Positions 1-8,084 of a DNA stretch of 64,000 bases are shown in pieces. This DNA is from Collinsella sp. BA40 (GTDB lineage Bacteria; Actinomycetota; Coriobacteriia; Coriobacteriales; Coriobacteriaceae). A model generated the notes under the pieces. That model was not told the DNA's origin. It ran no database searches and saw only the letters and a program-made list of their open reading frames with translations. The position numbers were made by a program, and so were the translations under genes. Location: assembly GCF_008014645.1 (NCBI RefSeq), contig NZ_VOWY01000012.1, positions 60,441-124,440 of the forward strand, given 5' to 3'. Positions within the stretch are counted from its first letter, which is position 1. Each line of letters opens with the position of its first letter.

Positions 1-870
1 GGCAAGCTCTCGCCCGTGTTCTTCGGAAGCGCGCTCACCAACTTCGGCGTCGAGCCGTTCCTCAAGGACTTCCTGCGTCTGGCGCCCGGTCCCTCCACGC
101 ATGTGGACGCACTCACCGGCGACGTGATCGAGCCCACGCGCGACGAGTTCTCGGGATTCGTCTTCAAGATCCAGGCGAACATGGATAAGAACCACCGTGA
201 CCGCATCGCGTTCGTGCGCATCTGCTCGGGCAAGTTCGAGCGCGGTATGGAGGCCTTCCATATGCAGGGCGGGCGCAAGCTCAAGCTGGCGACCGGCACC
301 ACCATGATGGCCGACGACCGCGCGATCGTCGACGAGGCGTATGCCGGCGACATCGTGGGTCTGTTCGACCCGGGTATCTTCAGCATCGGCGACACGCTGT
401 GCGCGGGCAAGAAGCACGTGCAGTTCGCCGGCATCCCCACGTTCGCGCCCGAGCATTTCGCCCGTATCTCCCAGGTCGACACGCTCAAGCGCAAGCAGTT
501 CGTGAAGGGTATGGAGCAGCTCGCCATGGAGGGCGCCGTGCAGATCTTCCGCGAGCTGGGCGCCGGCATGGAGAGCGTTATCGTGGGCGTGGTGGGCACG
601 CTGCAGTTCGAGGTGCTCGAGCAGCGCCTGCGCAGCGAGTACCACGTGGAGGTGCGCCGCCAGGCGCTGCCGTACAGCGATATCCGCTGGATCTTGAACG
701 AGCCCGATAGCATCGACATCGCGGGCCTGTCGCTCACGCGCGACACGCTGCGCGTCGAGGATATGCGCGGCGGCAAGCTGCTGCTGTTCACGAGCCCGTG
801 GAACATCGACTGGGCGAAGGACCACAACAAGGACCTGATCCTGTCCGAGTTTGGTAACGTGGAGTTTTAA
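1..870 (+). CDS. prfC: peptide chain release factor 3, C-terminal part
   Basis: The first 289 codons in the window are the C-terminal half of RF3, the GTPase that recycles RF1 and RF2 after peptide release; the usual protein is about 530 residues, so the GTPase domain lies upstream of the window. The frame is open from base 1 and enters with LSPVFFGSALTNFGV, the stretch that follows the G domain in RF3. The rest covers domains II and III, with VVGTLQFEVLEQRL as in RF3. Stop is TAA at 868-870. It is followed by a GC-rich hairpin (about 886-922) without a U-tract. The product is clear; only the start is missing. Confidence 0.95.
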   Translation, partial: GKLSPVFFGSALTNFGVEPFLKDFLRLAPGPSTHVDALTGDVIEPTRDEFSGFVFKIQANMDKNHRDRIAFVRICSGKFERGMEAFHMQGGRKLKLATGTTMMADDRAIVDEAYAGDIVGLFDPGIFSIGDTLCAGKKHVQFAGIPTFAPEHFARISQVDTLKRKQFVKGMEQLAMEGAVQIFRELGAGMESVIVGVVGTLQFEVLEQRLRSEYHVEVRRQALPYSDIRWILNEPDSIDIAGLSLTRDTLRVEDMRGGKLLLFTSPWNIDWAKDHNKDLILSEFGNVEF

Positions 871-885
871 GACGCGAGGTTGCAA

Positions 886-923
886 GCGGGGCACGGCGCG
901 CGCGGCGCGGTCCGTGCCCCGCT
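886..923 (+). terminator. hairpin after prfC
   Basis: Inverted arms AGCGGGGCACGG and CCGTGCCCCGCT enclose a GC-rich loop of about 15 bases just after the prfC stop. There is no T-run after it, so it could be a weak terminator or a 3' end stabiliser. Confidence 0.45.
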
Positions 924-960
924 GCGTATGACGGCGAGCCGAAGGGGGACGGTGCTGCAG

Positions 961-2538
961 ATGGGTGATGCGATGGCGCGGGTCGACCTTCCATGGGTCT
1001 ACCTGTACGAACTGGATAGCGTTCGAAAGGCTCCCTGGGAAATCGAGCTGGGCGAGCAGGCGCTGTTCGATGCGATCCGCCGGGGCCGGGTCGTCGTGGT
1101 GTCCATGAACCAGTTCGCCGCATCGCCGGTGATGATGAGCCTGCTGTTTTCGCGCGGCACCCATGCCGAGGGCGAGGAGCTGGACGAGCAGACGCTGCAG
1201 ATCCTGTCGCTCATCCGCCAGGGCCAGATCGTCCTGGCGCGGTTCTCGTCGACGGGGCCCGCGTTCAAGGGCCGCGACGTCGCACGGGGCGTCGCCCGTC
1301 CCGCTGCCGACGCGGCGCCCGCGGTCCATGAATGCAGAACCATCACGCAGTACCTGCTGGAGGCGGCGACGAAGGACGGGTTCCGGTTCTCGTCCCTGCC
1401 GTTTTTGAATTACGAGAACGTCGCCGCGCGGCTGGCGGCGGACGGATGCGGCGGCGACGTCGCGCGCGACGTCTACCATGCGCTGATGGACTGCTTCTTC
1501 GATTCGATCGTGTTCGACGAACCCGAGCGTTTCCTGCATTTCGACAAGCTCTACGGCAACGGCGGCGCCCTGCCGTCGCCGCTGGATGCGGCCCAGGTCG
1601 AGCAGGCGGTCTCGTTCATCAGGATTCTGTCGGTGGTCGAACGCGATATGACCTACGTGGACGGATGCAATTCCGCGCGCGTCATCGGCATCGACGAGGC
1701 CGTGGAGCGCTTGGCCGGCGCGTGCGAGCGCTTCATCGAGGACGGCGGGTCGCTGGGCGCGGACGGCGCGGCGGCGGGGTGTGCCGTGGCGGAGGCGGAT
1801 GTGCTGGAAGCGTGTGCGTTCGTGCGACGCATGGCGCGGTCCGCGTCTTCCGAGGGAACGCGCGCGCCCGCCACGAGGTCGGGCTACTACAACGCGATCG
1901 ATGCGGAGCCGGGTCTGGGCCGCCGGGTCGCGCACGCCGCTCGATGCATCGTCGACATCGCGTACAACGCGACCGTCGAGCTGAACTTGGTGGGCCTGGA
2001 CCCGCAGCTGGCGTGCGGTCCCGACGGGGTCGACGCTGTGAACAGGCTGAGGCGCTATATGGCCGTGCATCCCGCGGACGCCGCGTCCTATACGAGCTCG
2101 ACGGTCGCGCAGTGCAAGGAACGCGTGCAGGCCGAAAGCGATCGATGCTGGACGGGCTTGGTGCGTCTTACGAGGGGCGTCGAGCTCTCGGGCGGACCGG
2201 GGTCGCGGGCGAGCCTGCAGGCGCCCGCGGGCCTTGCGTTCGATGCTGCGTGGTCGCGGCATGTGCGCCGTCGCTGGGCGCTCGAGGTCGTCTCGTTTCT
2301 GCGCGACGTGCTGCTGGCGGTCGCGGTCTCCACGGTGTCGTGGGTGATGGGCGGCGCGGGCGACGTGCTTACGTCCGCCTTTAACCTGGGCGTCGCGGGC
2401 CAGTTCGTCGTGCAGGTCATCGTGCTGACCATCGTGTTCGACCGCGTGTCGAACGCGTTCTCCATCCGCGATAGCGTGGAGGTCGACCATGGTTTGCGCG
2501 AACTGTACCGGACATTCAAGGCGTATCGTATGCGATAG
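961..2538 (+). CDS. uncharacterised membrane protein
   Basis: A 525-residue protein of a family I do not recognise. The start chosen is the ATG at 961, which has an AAGGGGG-like site about 12 bases upstream; a longer TTG start at 880 would run through the prfC hairpin. The N-terminal 420 or so residues look soluble, beginning with MARVDLPWVYLYELDSVRK. The last 90 residues carry two hydrophobic helices (around LRDVLLAVAVSTVSWVM and GQFVVQVIVLTIVF), followed by a short charged tail. It is tightly followed by the Nudix gene, 48 bases away with a small hairpin between, so the two may be co-transcribed. No catalytic motif stands out. Confidence 0.75.
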   Translation: MGDAMARVDLPWVYLYELDSVRKAPWEIELGEQALFDAIRRGRVVVVSMNQFAASPVMMSLLFSRGTHAEGEELDEQTLQILSLIRQGQIVLARFSSTGPAFKGRDVARGVARPAADAAPAVHECRTITQYLLEAATKDGFRFSSLPFLNYENVAARLAADGCGGDVARDVYHALMDCFFDSIVFDEPERFLHFDKLYGNGGALPSPLDAAQVEQAVSFIRILSVVERDMTYVDGCNSARVIGIDEAVERLAGACERFIEDGGSLGADGAAAGCAVAEADVLEACAFVRRMARSASSEGTRAPATRSGYYNAIDAEPGLGRRVAHAARCIVDIAYNATVELNLVGLDPQLACGPDGVDAVNRLRRYMAVHPADAASYTSSTVAQCKERVQAESDRCWTGLVRLTRGVELSGGPGSRASLQAPAGLAFDAAWSRHVRRRWALEVVSFLRDVLLAVAVSTVSWVMGGAGDVLTSAFNLGVAGQFVVQVIVLTIVFDRVSNAFSIRDSVEVDHGLRELYRTFKAYRMR

Positions 2539-2586
2539 CGCGACGTGCCGCCGCGAGGCGGCGGCTGTTGATAGGAGGAAGCTGGC

Positions 2587-3231
2587 ATGGGCGATTGCAT
2601 AGACCGCTACCTGCATCTGGTTGCTGCGCGTCCGGATCTATTCGAGTCCGAGGGCGGTTTTGCCTATGTGACGGACGAGGCGCGGCTTCGGGAGCGTTCG
2701 AGCGCCGAGGCCCCGTTGGGCGCCCTATACGAGGGCGCCTACCATTACCTGCTGGTCGATCTGATCCAGATGTCTGACGGCTCGCTGCTGCGCTACGAGC
2801 GATTCGTGCAGCGCGCGGCGGGCAGGGGCGTGGTCGTCGTGCCCGAAAGCGACGCCGGCATCGTGTTGTTGCAGCAGGAGCGTCCGTCTGCCGGAGGGGT
2901 CTTCTGGGGATTCCCGCGCGGTTTCGGCGAAGACGGCTTGTCTGCGCATGAGAACGCTCGCAAGGAGCTGACGGAGGAGCTCGCGTGCACGGCGTGGGAT
3001 TTCGTCGAGCTCGGTTCGTTTGTCGCCGATTCGGGTGTGACGGGCGACCGCGTGGTGGCGTTTAGCTGCTCGGTTTCCGATGTCGCCCCGAAGACGGGGT
3101 ACGAGGGGACGCTGGCGTGGCGCGCGGTTCCCTACGAGGAGCTGCGCGGCATGGTGCAGGCGGGCGCGATCGATGACGGCATGACGCTCGCCGCCCTACG
3201 CCTGTACGAGGCGGCGAAGGGCCTGGCGTAA
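2587..3231 (+). CDS. Nudix hydrolase, ADP-ribose pyrophosphatase type
   Basis: A 214-residue Nudix-fold hydrolase, most like ADP-sugar pyrophosphatases, expected to cleave a nucleoside diphosphate linked to another moiety in the cytoplasm. The start ATG at 2587 has a strong ATAGGAGGAAG site. The Nudix box runs from G112 to L132 (GFGEDGLSAHENARKELTEE). The catalytic ExxEE core is present at E127, E130 and E131. However, the canonical first glutamate (position 118) is leucine and the canonical arginine before the core is K126. A preceding hydrophobic strand (GIVLLQQERPS) and a GFPRG turn fit the fold. The exact substrate cannot be told. Confidence 0.85.
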   Translation: MGDCIDRYLHLVAARPDLFESEGGFAYVTDEARLRERSSAEAPLGALYEGAYHYLLVDLIQMSDGSLLRYERFVQRAAGRGVVVVPESDAGIVLLQQERPSAGGVFWGFPRGFGEDGLSAHENARKELTEELACTAWDFVELGSFVADSGVTGDRVVAFSCSVSDVAPKTGYEGTLAWRAVPYEELRGMVQAGAIDDGMTLAALRLYEAAKGLA

Positions 3232-3292
3232 GGGGCCCGGACGGCCGGCGCCGCGGGCCGCCGCCGCGGGCCGGCGCCGCGGCCGTGGGCGC

Positions 3293-3447
3293 GGGCGGTC
3301 GGCGGGTTCGCGCGTATGCTTTTGGCCCGTTTTCGGGCGGTCGGCGGGTTCGCACGTATGCTTTTGGCCCGTTTTCGGGCGGTCGGCGGGTTCGCACGTA
3401 TGCTTTTGGCCCGCTATCGTGCTGCGTGACGGGCCAAAAGCATACGT
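3293..3447. repeat. CGTATG repeat cluster 1: three 42-bp units plus inverted arm
   Basis: Three tandem 42-bp units start at 3293, 3335 and 3377. They are nearly identical, each carrying CGTATGCTTTTGGCCCG. A single reverse copy at 3430-3447 pairs perfectly over 18 bases with the last unit (3396-3413), leaving a 16-base loop. The cluster sits between the convergent Nudix and DUF554 genes. Upstream, 3240-3292 is an extremely GC-rich inverted repeat. It may act as a bidirectional terminator, but there is no T-run. Confidence 0.85.
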
Positions 3448-3535
3448 ACCTTAGAGACGATGGCCCGGAGGCGTTTCGAATGCGCGCGCCCCCTGCGCGG
3501 CGGCTGGCTGCCTGTACGCGTCGTAGGCGCGCCCG

Positions 3536-4252
3536 CTACATGAAGAGGGCGGCGAGCATGGCCACGAGCACGCTCGGCAGCATATTGGCCACGCGGAACG
3601 TCTTGCCCCAGATCAAGTCGACGCCGATGCAGAAGATGAGGATCGAGCCCACGGTCGACAGGTTGGCGAGCGCGGTCGCCGTCATGAGCGGCTGCAGGAA
3701 GCTGGCCAACAGGGTGAGGCTGCCCTGGAGCACGATGACGGGGATCACGGCGAAGATGCAGCCCTTGCCCATCGAGGCCGTCATGGTGCATACGAGCAGC
3801 GCGTCGATGGCGCCCTTCACCGCCAGGGTCGAGAAGTCGCCGGTGGTGCCGTCTTGGATGGCGCCCACGATGGACATGGCGCCCACCGCGACGGAAAGCG
3901 ATGCCGTCACGAAGGCGTCGACGAATTCGGCGTCGCCGTTGCTGCGCGTGGCGTATTTGAGCCATTCACCGAAGCGGTCGATCTGGCGTTCCAGGTCGAG
4001 CACCTCGCCGATGAGCGATCCCAGGGCGAGGGAGCCCACCACCAGGGCGGTATTGCCCGCCGAGAGCCCGCCGTCTGCCAGGGAGAGCATGCCGGCCATC
4101 GCGCCCGAGATGCCTACGAACAGGATGGCGACCGCGGTTGCTTTGAGCAGGGTGTCCTGGATGCGCCCGTTGATGAAGCGGCCGAATGCCATGCCCGCGA
4201 AACCGCCGACGAGGATGAGCGAGACGTCGATAAGCGTGCCGAGTCCGATCAT
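3536..4252 (-). CDS. DUF554 family membrane protein
   Basis: A 238-residue polytopic inner membrane protein of the DUF554 (YdfK/YqgA) family, whose function is unknown. The sequence has about seven hydrophobic segments, beginning with MIGLGTLIDVSLILVGGFAG and including FVTASLSVAVGAMSIVGAI and GAIDALLVCTMTASMGKG, which are typical of the family. The start ATG at 4252 is preceded by AGGAG. It lies 10 bases downstream of the tyrosine phosphatase gene on the same strand, so the two form a small operon. Its 3' end faces the CGTATG repeat cluster 1. Confidence 0.85.
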   Translation of the reverse strand: MIGLGTLIDVSLILVGGFAGMAFGRFINGRIQDTLLKATAVAILFVGISGAMAGMLSLADGGLSAGNTALVVGSLALGSLIGEVLDLERQIDRFGEWLKYATRSNGDAEFVDAFVTASLSVAVGAMSIVGAIQDGTTGDFSTLAVKGAIDALLVCTMTASMGKGCIFAVIPVIVLQGSLTLLASFLQPLMTATALANLSTVGSILIFCIGVDLIWGKTFRVANMLPSVLVAMLAALFM

Positions 4253-4262
4253 GGGTGTGCTC

Positions 4263-4751
4263 CTAACGCGTGCGCGCCGCCGGGAGGGCGGGCGCGGGAC
4301 AATTGGTTACGTGCTGGAAGAGGGCGGAACAGCCTGCGACGACGTCGCGGTAGGTGGCGTCGAAGTCGCCGGTGTACCAGGGGTCGGCGACGTCGGCGGA
4401 GCTTCCCGCATATGCGAGGAGCTTCGTGCAGGCGCGCACGGCGTCGGCGCCGAGGATGCGGCGCAGGCCGCGCTCGTTTTCCTCATCCATATAGACGACG
4501 TGGTCCCAGCGGTCGAATTCGTCGCGCGAGATCTGCCGCGCTCGATGCGGGCCCACGGGTATGCCGACCTCCCGCAGCTTCGCCACGGTGCCGCGATGGG
4601 GTGGGTTGCCGATCTCCTCGCGGGAGGTGGCGGCCGAGTCGACCGTGAATTCGTCCTCGCGGCCGGCGCGCCGCACGAGCTCCTCGAATACGAATTGCGC
4701 CATGGTCGAACGGCATATATTGCCATGGCATATGAAGAGGATGCGGTGCAT
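4263..4751 (-). CDS. low-molecular-weight protein-tyrosine phosphatase
   Basis: A 162-residue cytoplasmic phosphatase of the LMW-PTP family (which also includes arsenate reductases). The P-loop CHGNICRS gives the C-x5-R signature with nucleophile C8 and R14. The general acid aspartate is D123 in the DPWYTG loop. An HVVYMDEEN segment is also typical. The start ATG at 4751 has an AAAGGA site; an in-frame ATG at 4898 would add 49 unrelated residues and runs into a dispersed intergenic repeat, so it was not used. It is first in an operon with the DUF554 gene. A tyrosine phosphatase is more likely than an arsenate reductase because the DP loop follows LMW-PTP, but the substrate is unknown. Confidence 0.9.
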   Translation of the reverse strand: MHRILFICHGNICRSTMAQFVFEELVRRAGREDEFTVDSAATSREEIGNPPHRGTVAKLREVGIPVGPHRARQISRDEFDRWDHVVYMDEENERGLRRILGADAVRACTKLLAYAGSSADVADPWYTGDFDATYRDVVAGCSALFQHVTNCPAPALPAARTR

Positions 4752-4870
4752 GGGGTTCCTTTCGCGAGGGGGTTCGGGCTCCATTGTACCGTGGCACGCC
4801 GCGTCGCGGCTCCACGCGGTCGGGCGGTAGCGGCGACGTGGCGTTTCGTGCGCCGGGGCGGTGTCCGCGC

Positions 4871-4930
4871 GGGGGCTCTCTATGGTTTTGTCAGCCATAG
4901 CGGCTTTCGTTTTTCAGCATGGTCCATCAG
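4871..4930. repeat. dispersed intergenic repeat, copy 1
   Basis: A 60-bp stretch that recurs at the end of the window (63939-64000) with only a few differences. It holds a small hairpin (CTATGG...CCATAG), then CGTTTTTCAGCATGG. On the minus strand it contains ATGGCTGACAAAACC, which opens a reading frame running into the phosphatase gene, but codon-level conservation is not evident. It lies about 120 bases upstream of the phosphatase start. Confidence 0.85.
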
Positions 4931-5010
4931 GGCGCCGGCGTCGCGCGCGACCGGCCCGCCGAGATGGGCGGGAAGCCGGGGCGGTGCCCGCGGGCGCCGG
5001 CGCCTACCTT

Positions 5011-5177
5011 GTGCGTATGCTTTCGACGTTGTGCGTATGCTTAGGCATTTGCACGTATGCTTTCGTGCTCGTTTTTACCGTTTTTCGCCCAAAAAATGGC
5101 GAAAGGCATACGTATGAGATTCGAACTGGCAAATTGCATACGTATGAGATTCGAGCTGGCAAAAAGCATACGCATGG
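5011..5177. repeat. CGTATG repeat cluster 2, 20-bp and 30-bp arrays
   Basis: Three copies of GYRCGTATGCTT begin at 5011, 5031 and 5051 (20-bp period). After a gap of about 45 bases, three reverse-oriented copies of GCATACGTATGAGATTCG or its derivative begin at 5106, 5136 and 5166 (30-bp period). The left and right arrays can pair (CGTATGCTTTCG with CGAAAGGCATACG). The cluster lies upstream of tex, in the divergent gap with the phosphatase operon. Confidence 0.85.
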
Positions 5178-5305
5178 TGTTTGGGACGGTTTCGAGCGGG
5201 GCGCGGCGGCTGCTGCGGCGCGTGTCGAGTGCATGGAGCGCGCGCCGCGCGTCGGTTCGGTCGTGTAGGATAGGGAACCCGACTGATTAGTGAGGAGATC
5301 GAGAT

Positions 5306-7780
5306 ATGGCCGATACCCAACATGTCGATGTTGCTTCCATCATGAATATGGTCGCCGCGCTCAACCCTGCCAACGCGGGCAAGTCGGCGGCAACGCCTGG
5401 TTCCGCACGGGGCGCAGGCGCCTCTGCGGGCGCGGAGGGCGAGGGCGTTCACGCGTCCGGTGCATGCGCGGCCGCAGGGACCGGACGCGCGAGCGGCGTC
5501 GTTTCGTCAGCCGAGACGGGCGCCGTCGCCGCTGCCGCTTCGCCTGTCCCGACGGCCGCGGCCGATGTCGCGCCGGCGGCCGAGCGCCTAGACGTGCCCG
5601 CCGAGGCGCCGGAGGCCCTCAAGGCGCGTATCGCCGCCGCGCTGGCAGCCGAGCTCGGCCAACCCGTATCGCGTATCGAGGCCGTGGTCGCGCTCATCGA
5701 CGAAGGCGCCACCATCCCGTTTATCGCGCGCTACCGCAAGGAGGTCACGGGCGGGATGGACGACGTTGCCCTGCGCGCGCTCAACGACCGCTTGGCCTAC
5801 CTGCGCAACCTCGAGCAGCGCAAGGCCGACGTCATCGACCTCATCAACATGCAGGGCAAGCTCACGCCGGAGCTTCTGGACGAGATCCGCTCGGCCACGG
5901 TGCTCCAGCGCGTCGAGGACCTCTACAAGCCCTATCGCAAGAAGCGCGCCACGCGCGCCTCGAAGGCCCGCGACGCCGGCCTGGAGCCGCTCGCCAACCT
6001 CATCCTCATGCAGCCCGCGCGCAGCGACGATCCGCTCAGGGTCGCCGAGGGCTATCTCAACGCGCCCGCCGGCTACGGCACCCCCGAGGCGGCGCTCGCG
6101 GGCGCGCAGGATATCGTGGCCGAGCTCGTGGCCGAAGACCCCGAGAACGTTGCCGACCTGCGCGCGTTCACGCAGAAGACGGCCGCCATCGAGTCCGAGG
6201 CGGTGGATGCGGACGAGAAGACCCCTTACGAGCCGTATTACGAGTTCGCCGAGGCGGCGCGGACCATCCCCAACCACCGTATCCTTGCCATCAACCGCGG
6301 CGAGCGCGAGGGCAAGCTGCGCGTGCGCGTGCGCGTGGACGGCGAGGCGGCGTCGAGCCGTCTGGTGGGCCGCTACCCGCGTCGCCGCGGCCCCTTCGCC
6401 CCCGTGCTGGAGGGTGCGGTTGCCGATGGTTACAAGCGTCTGATGGCGCCCTCGCTCGAGCGCGAGCTGCGCGTGGACCTCACGGTCCGCGCCCAGCTCG
6501 ACGCCATCAAGGTGTTCGCCAAGAACACCGAGGGCCTGCTGCTGCAGCGCCCCGTGCGCGGCGCCCGCGTGATCGCGCTCGACCCGGGCTACCGCGCCGG
6601 GTGTAAGGTGGCGGTGCTGGACGAATACGGCAAGCTGCTGGACCACACCATCCTGTATCCCACGCCGCCGCGCCGCGATATCGCGGGAACCAAGCGTGAA
6701 CTGGCCCGTCTTACGCGCAAGCACCGTATCAACACCATCGTGGTGGGCAACGGCACGGCGAGCCGCGAGACCGAGGAGGTCGTGGCTGCCTTCATCGCCG
6801 AGTCGGCACCAGATTTGCGCTATACCATCGTGAACGAGGCGGGCGCGTCGGTGTATTCGGCGTCCGAGCTGGCGAGCCAGGAGTACCCCGACCTTGACGT
6901 GACCACCCGCGGCGCCATGAGCCTGGGGCGCCGTTTGCAGGACCCGCTGGCCGAGCTCGTCAAGATTCCGCCGCAGTCCATCGGCGTGGGCCAGTATCAG
7001 CACGATCTCGACCAGGCGGAGCTGGGCCGCGCGCTGGGCAACGTGGTCGAGGACGTGGTGAACCGCGTCGGCGTGGACCTCAACACGGCGAGCGCGAGCC
7101 TGCTATCCTACGTGTCGGGCATCACGCCCGCGGTGGCGAAGAACATCGTGGCGTATCGCGAGGAGAACGGTGCGTTCACCGACCGTCGCCAGCTTAAGAA
7201 GGTGCCCAAGCTCGGGCCCAAGGCGTTTCTCAACTGCGCGGGCTTCCTGCGCATCGCGGGCGGTAAGAACCCCCTCGACGCCACCAGCGTGCACCCCGAG
7301 AGCTACGACGTGGCCACCGAGCTGCTGCATCGCGCGCACGTTGAGCCCGCGGCGCTGGCCGCCGGCGGCGTTCCCGGCATCGCCAAGCGCGTGGGGTCTC
7401 TGGGCGAGCTGGCGGGAGAGCTGCACTGCGGCGTGCCGACGCTGCGCGATATCGTGGCGGAGCTGGAGAAGCCGGGCCGCGACCCGCGCGACGATGCACC
7501 CGAGGTCATCTTCTCGCAGGCTGCCCGCAGCATCGAGGACCTCGAGGTGGGCATGGAGCTCAAGGGCACCGTGCGAAACGTGGTCGACTTCGGCGCCTTC
7601 GTGGACGTGGGCGTGCACCAGGACGGCCTCGTGCACATCTCCAAGCTGGCCGACCGCTTCGTGAAGCACCCCAGCGAGGTCGTGTCGGTGGGGGACACCG
7701 TGACCGTGTGGGTGACGGGCGTCGACCGCGCGCGCCAGAAGATCTCGCTCACCATGGTGAAGGGGAAGATGGACCGCTAG
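5306..7780 (+). CDS. tex: Tex family S1 RNA-binding protein
   Basis: An 824-residue Tex/Spt6-like protein, a cytoplasmic RNA/DNA-binding factor linked to transcription. After an N-terminal Ala-rich extension of about 90 residues that is not part of the usual protein, the order matches Tex: helical domain, RNase-H-like YqgF domain (VIALDPGYRAGCKVAVLD and the IVVGNGTASRETE segment), helix-hairpin-helix motifs (NTASASLLSYVSGI, AKNIVAYREENG) and a C-terminal S1 domain (GMELKGTVRNVVDFGAFV). The start ATG at 5306 has GTGAGGAG upstream. Typical length is about 720-780; the excess is the low-complexity N-terminus. It is flanked on both sides by CGTATG repeat clusters. Confidence 0.95.
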   Translation: MADTQHVDVASIMNMVAALNPANAGKSAATPGSARGAGASAGAEGEGVHASGACAAAGTGRASGVVSSAETGAVAAAASPVPTAAADVAPAAERLDVPAEAPEALKARIAAALAAELGQPVSRIEAVVALIDEGATIPFIARYRKEVTGGMDDVALRALNDRLAYLRNLEQRKADVIDLINMQGKLTPELLDEIRSATVLQRVEDLYKPYRKKRATRASKARDAGLEPLANLILMQPARSDDPLRVAEGYLNAPAGYGTPEAALAGAQDIVAELVAEDPENVADLRAFTQKTAAIESEAVDADEKTPYEPYYEFAEAARTIPNHRILAINRGEREGKLRVRVRVDGEAASSRLVGRYPRRRGPFAPVLEGAVADGYKRLMAPSLERELRVDLTVRAQLDAIKVFAKNTEGLLLQRPVRGARVIALDPGYRAGCKVAVLDEYGKLLDHTILYPTPPRRDIAGTKRELARLTRKHRINTIVVGNGTASRETEEVVAAFIAESAPDLRYTIVNEAGASVYSASELASQEYPDLDVTTRGAMSLGRRLQDPLAELVKIPPQSIGVGQYQHDLDQAELGRALGNVVEDVVNRVGVDLNTASASLLSYVSGITPAVAKNIVAYREENGAFTDRRQLKKVPKLGPKAFLNCAGFLRIAGGKNPLDATSVHPESYDVATELLHRAHVEPAALAAGGVPGIAKRVGSLGELAGELHCGVPTLRDIVAELEKPGRDPRDDAPEVIFSQAARSIEDLEVGMELKGTVRNVVDFGAFVDVGVHQDGLVHISKLADRFVKHPSEVVSVGDTVTVWVTGVDRARQKISLTMVKGKMDR

Positions 7781-7870
7781 CCGAGGCCCCGGCGTAGCCC
7801 AAGGGGCCGGCCGCCGCCACGCGGGTTTCGAGCGGCGGGCGCGGTTGCGTCCCTAATGCGCGCCCTTCCT

Positions 7871-7999
7871 CATACGTATGGGTTTCGGCCGTTTGATGGC
7901 AGCAACGCGACCTATTTCCATACGTATAAAGAAGGCGCCGGGTTGCACGTATGGGTTTCGGCTGTTTGGCGGCAGCCATGTAGTCGAAACCCATACGTA
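7871..7999. repeat. CGTATG repeat cluster 3
   Basis: Two direct copies of a 32-bp unit (RYACGTATGGGTTTCGGC and following) begin near 7872 and 7945. Between them is a partial CATACGTAT copy at 7919. A reverse copy at 7985-7998 pairs perfectly over 14 bases with 7947-7960 (ACGTATGGGTTTCG), and the loop carries its own GGCTG/CAGCC stem. The cluster occupies the gap between convergent tex and the OPT gene. Confidence 0.85.
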
Positions 8000-8084
8000 A
8001 GGGGCGGGAACCCGAGATGCTCTTTCGATCTCGCACGGCGCGCAGCGCGCGCCGCATGCCAGGCGACGCGCGCCGAGCGGTGCC

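Noticed and set aside
3293..3447. CRISPR array
   Set aside because: The units are contiguous tandem repeats with no unique spacers, and no cas genes are present in the window.
3285..5117. 610-codon plus-strand frame through the repeat cluster and opposite DUF554 and the phosphatase
   Set aside because: It starts inside the tandem repeats, giving a repeated peptide by accident, and runs antisense over two genuine genes.
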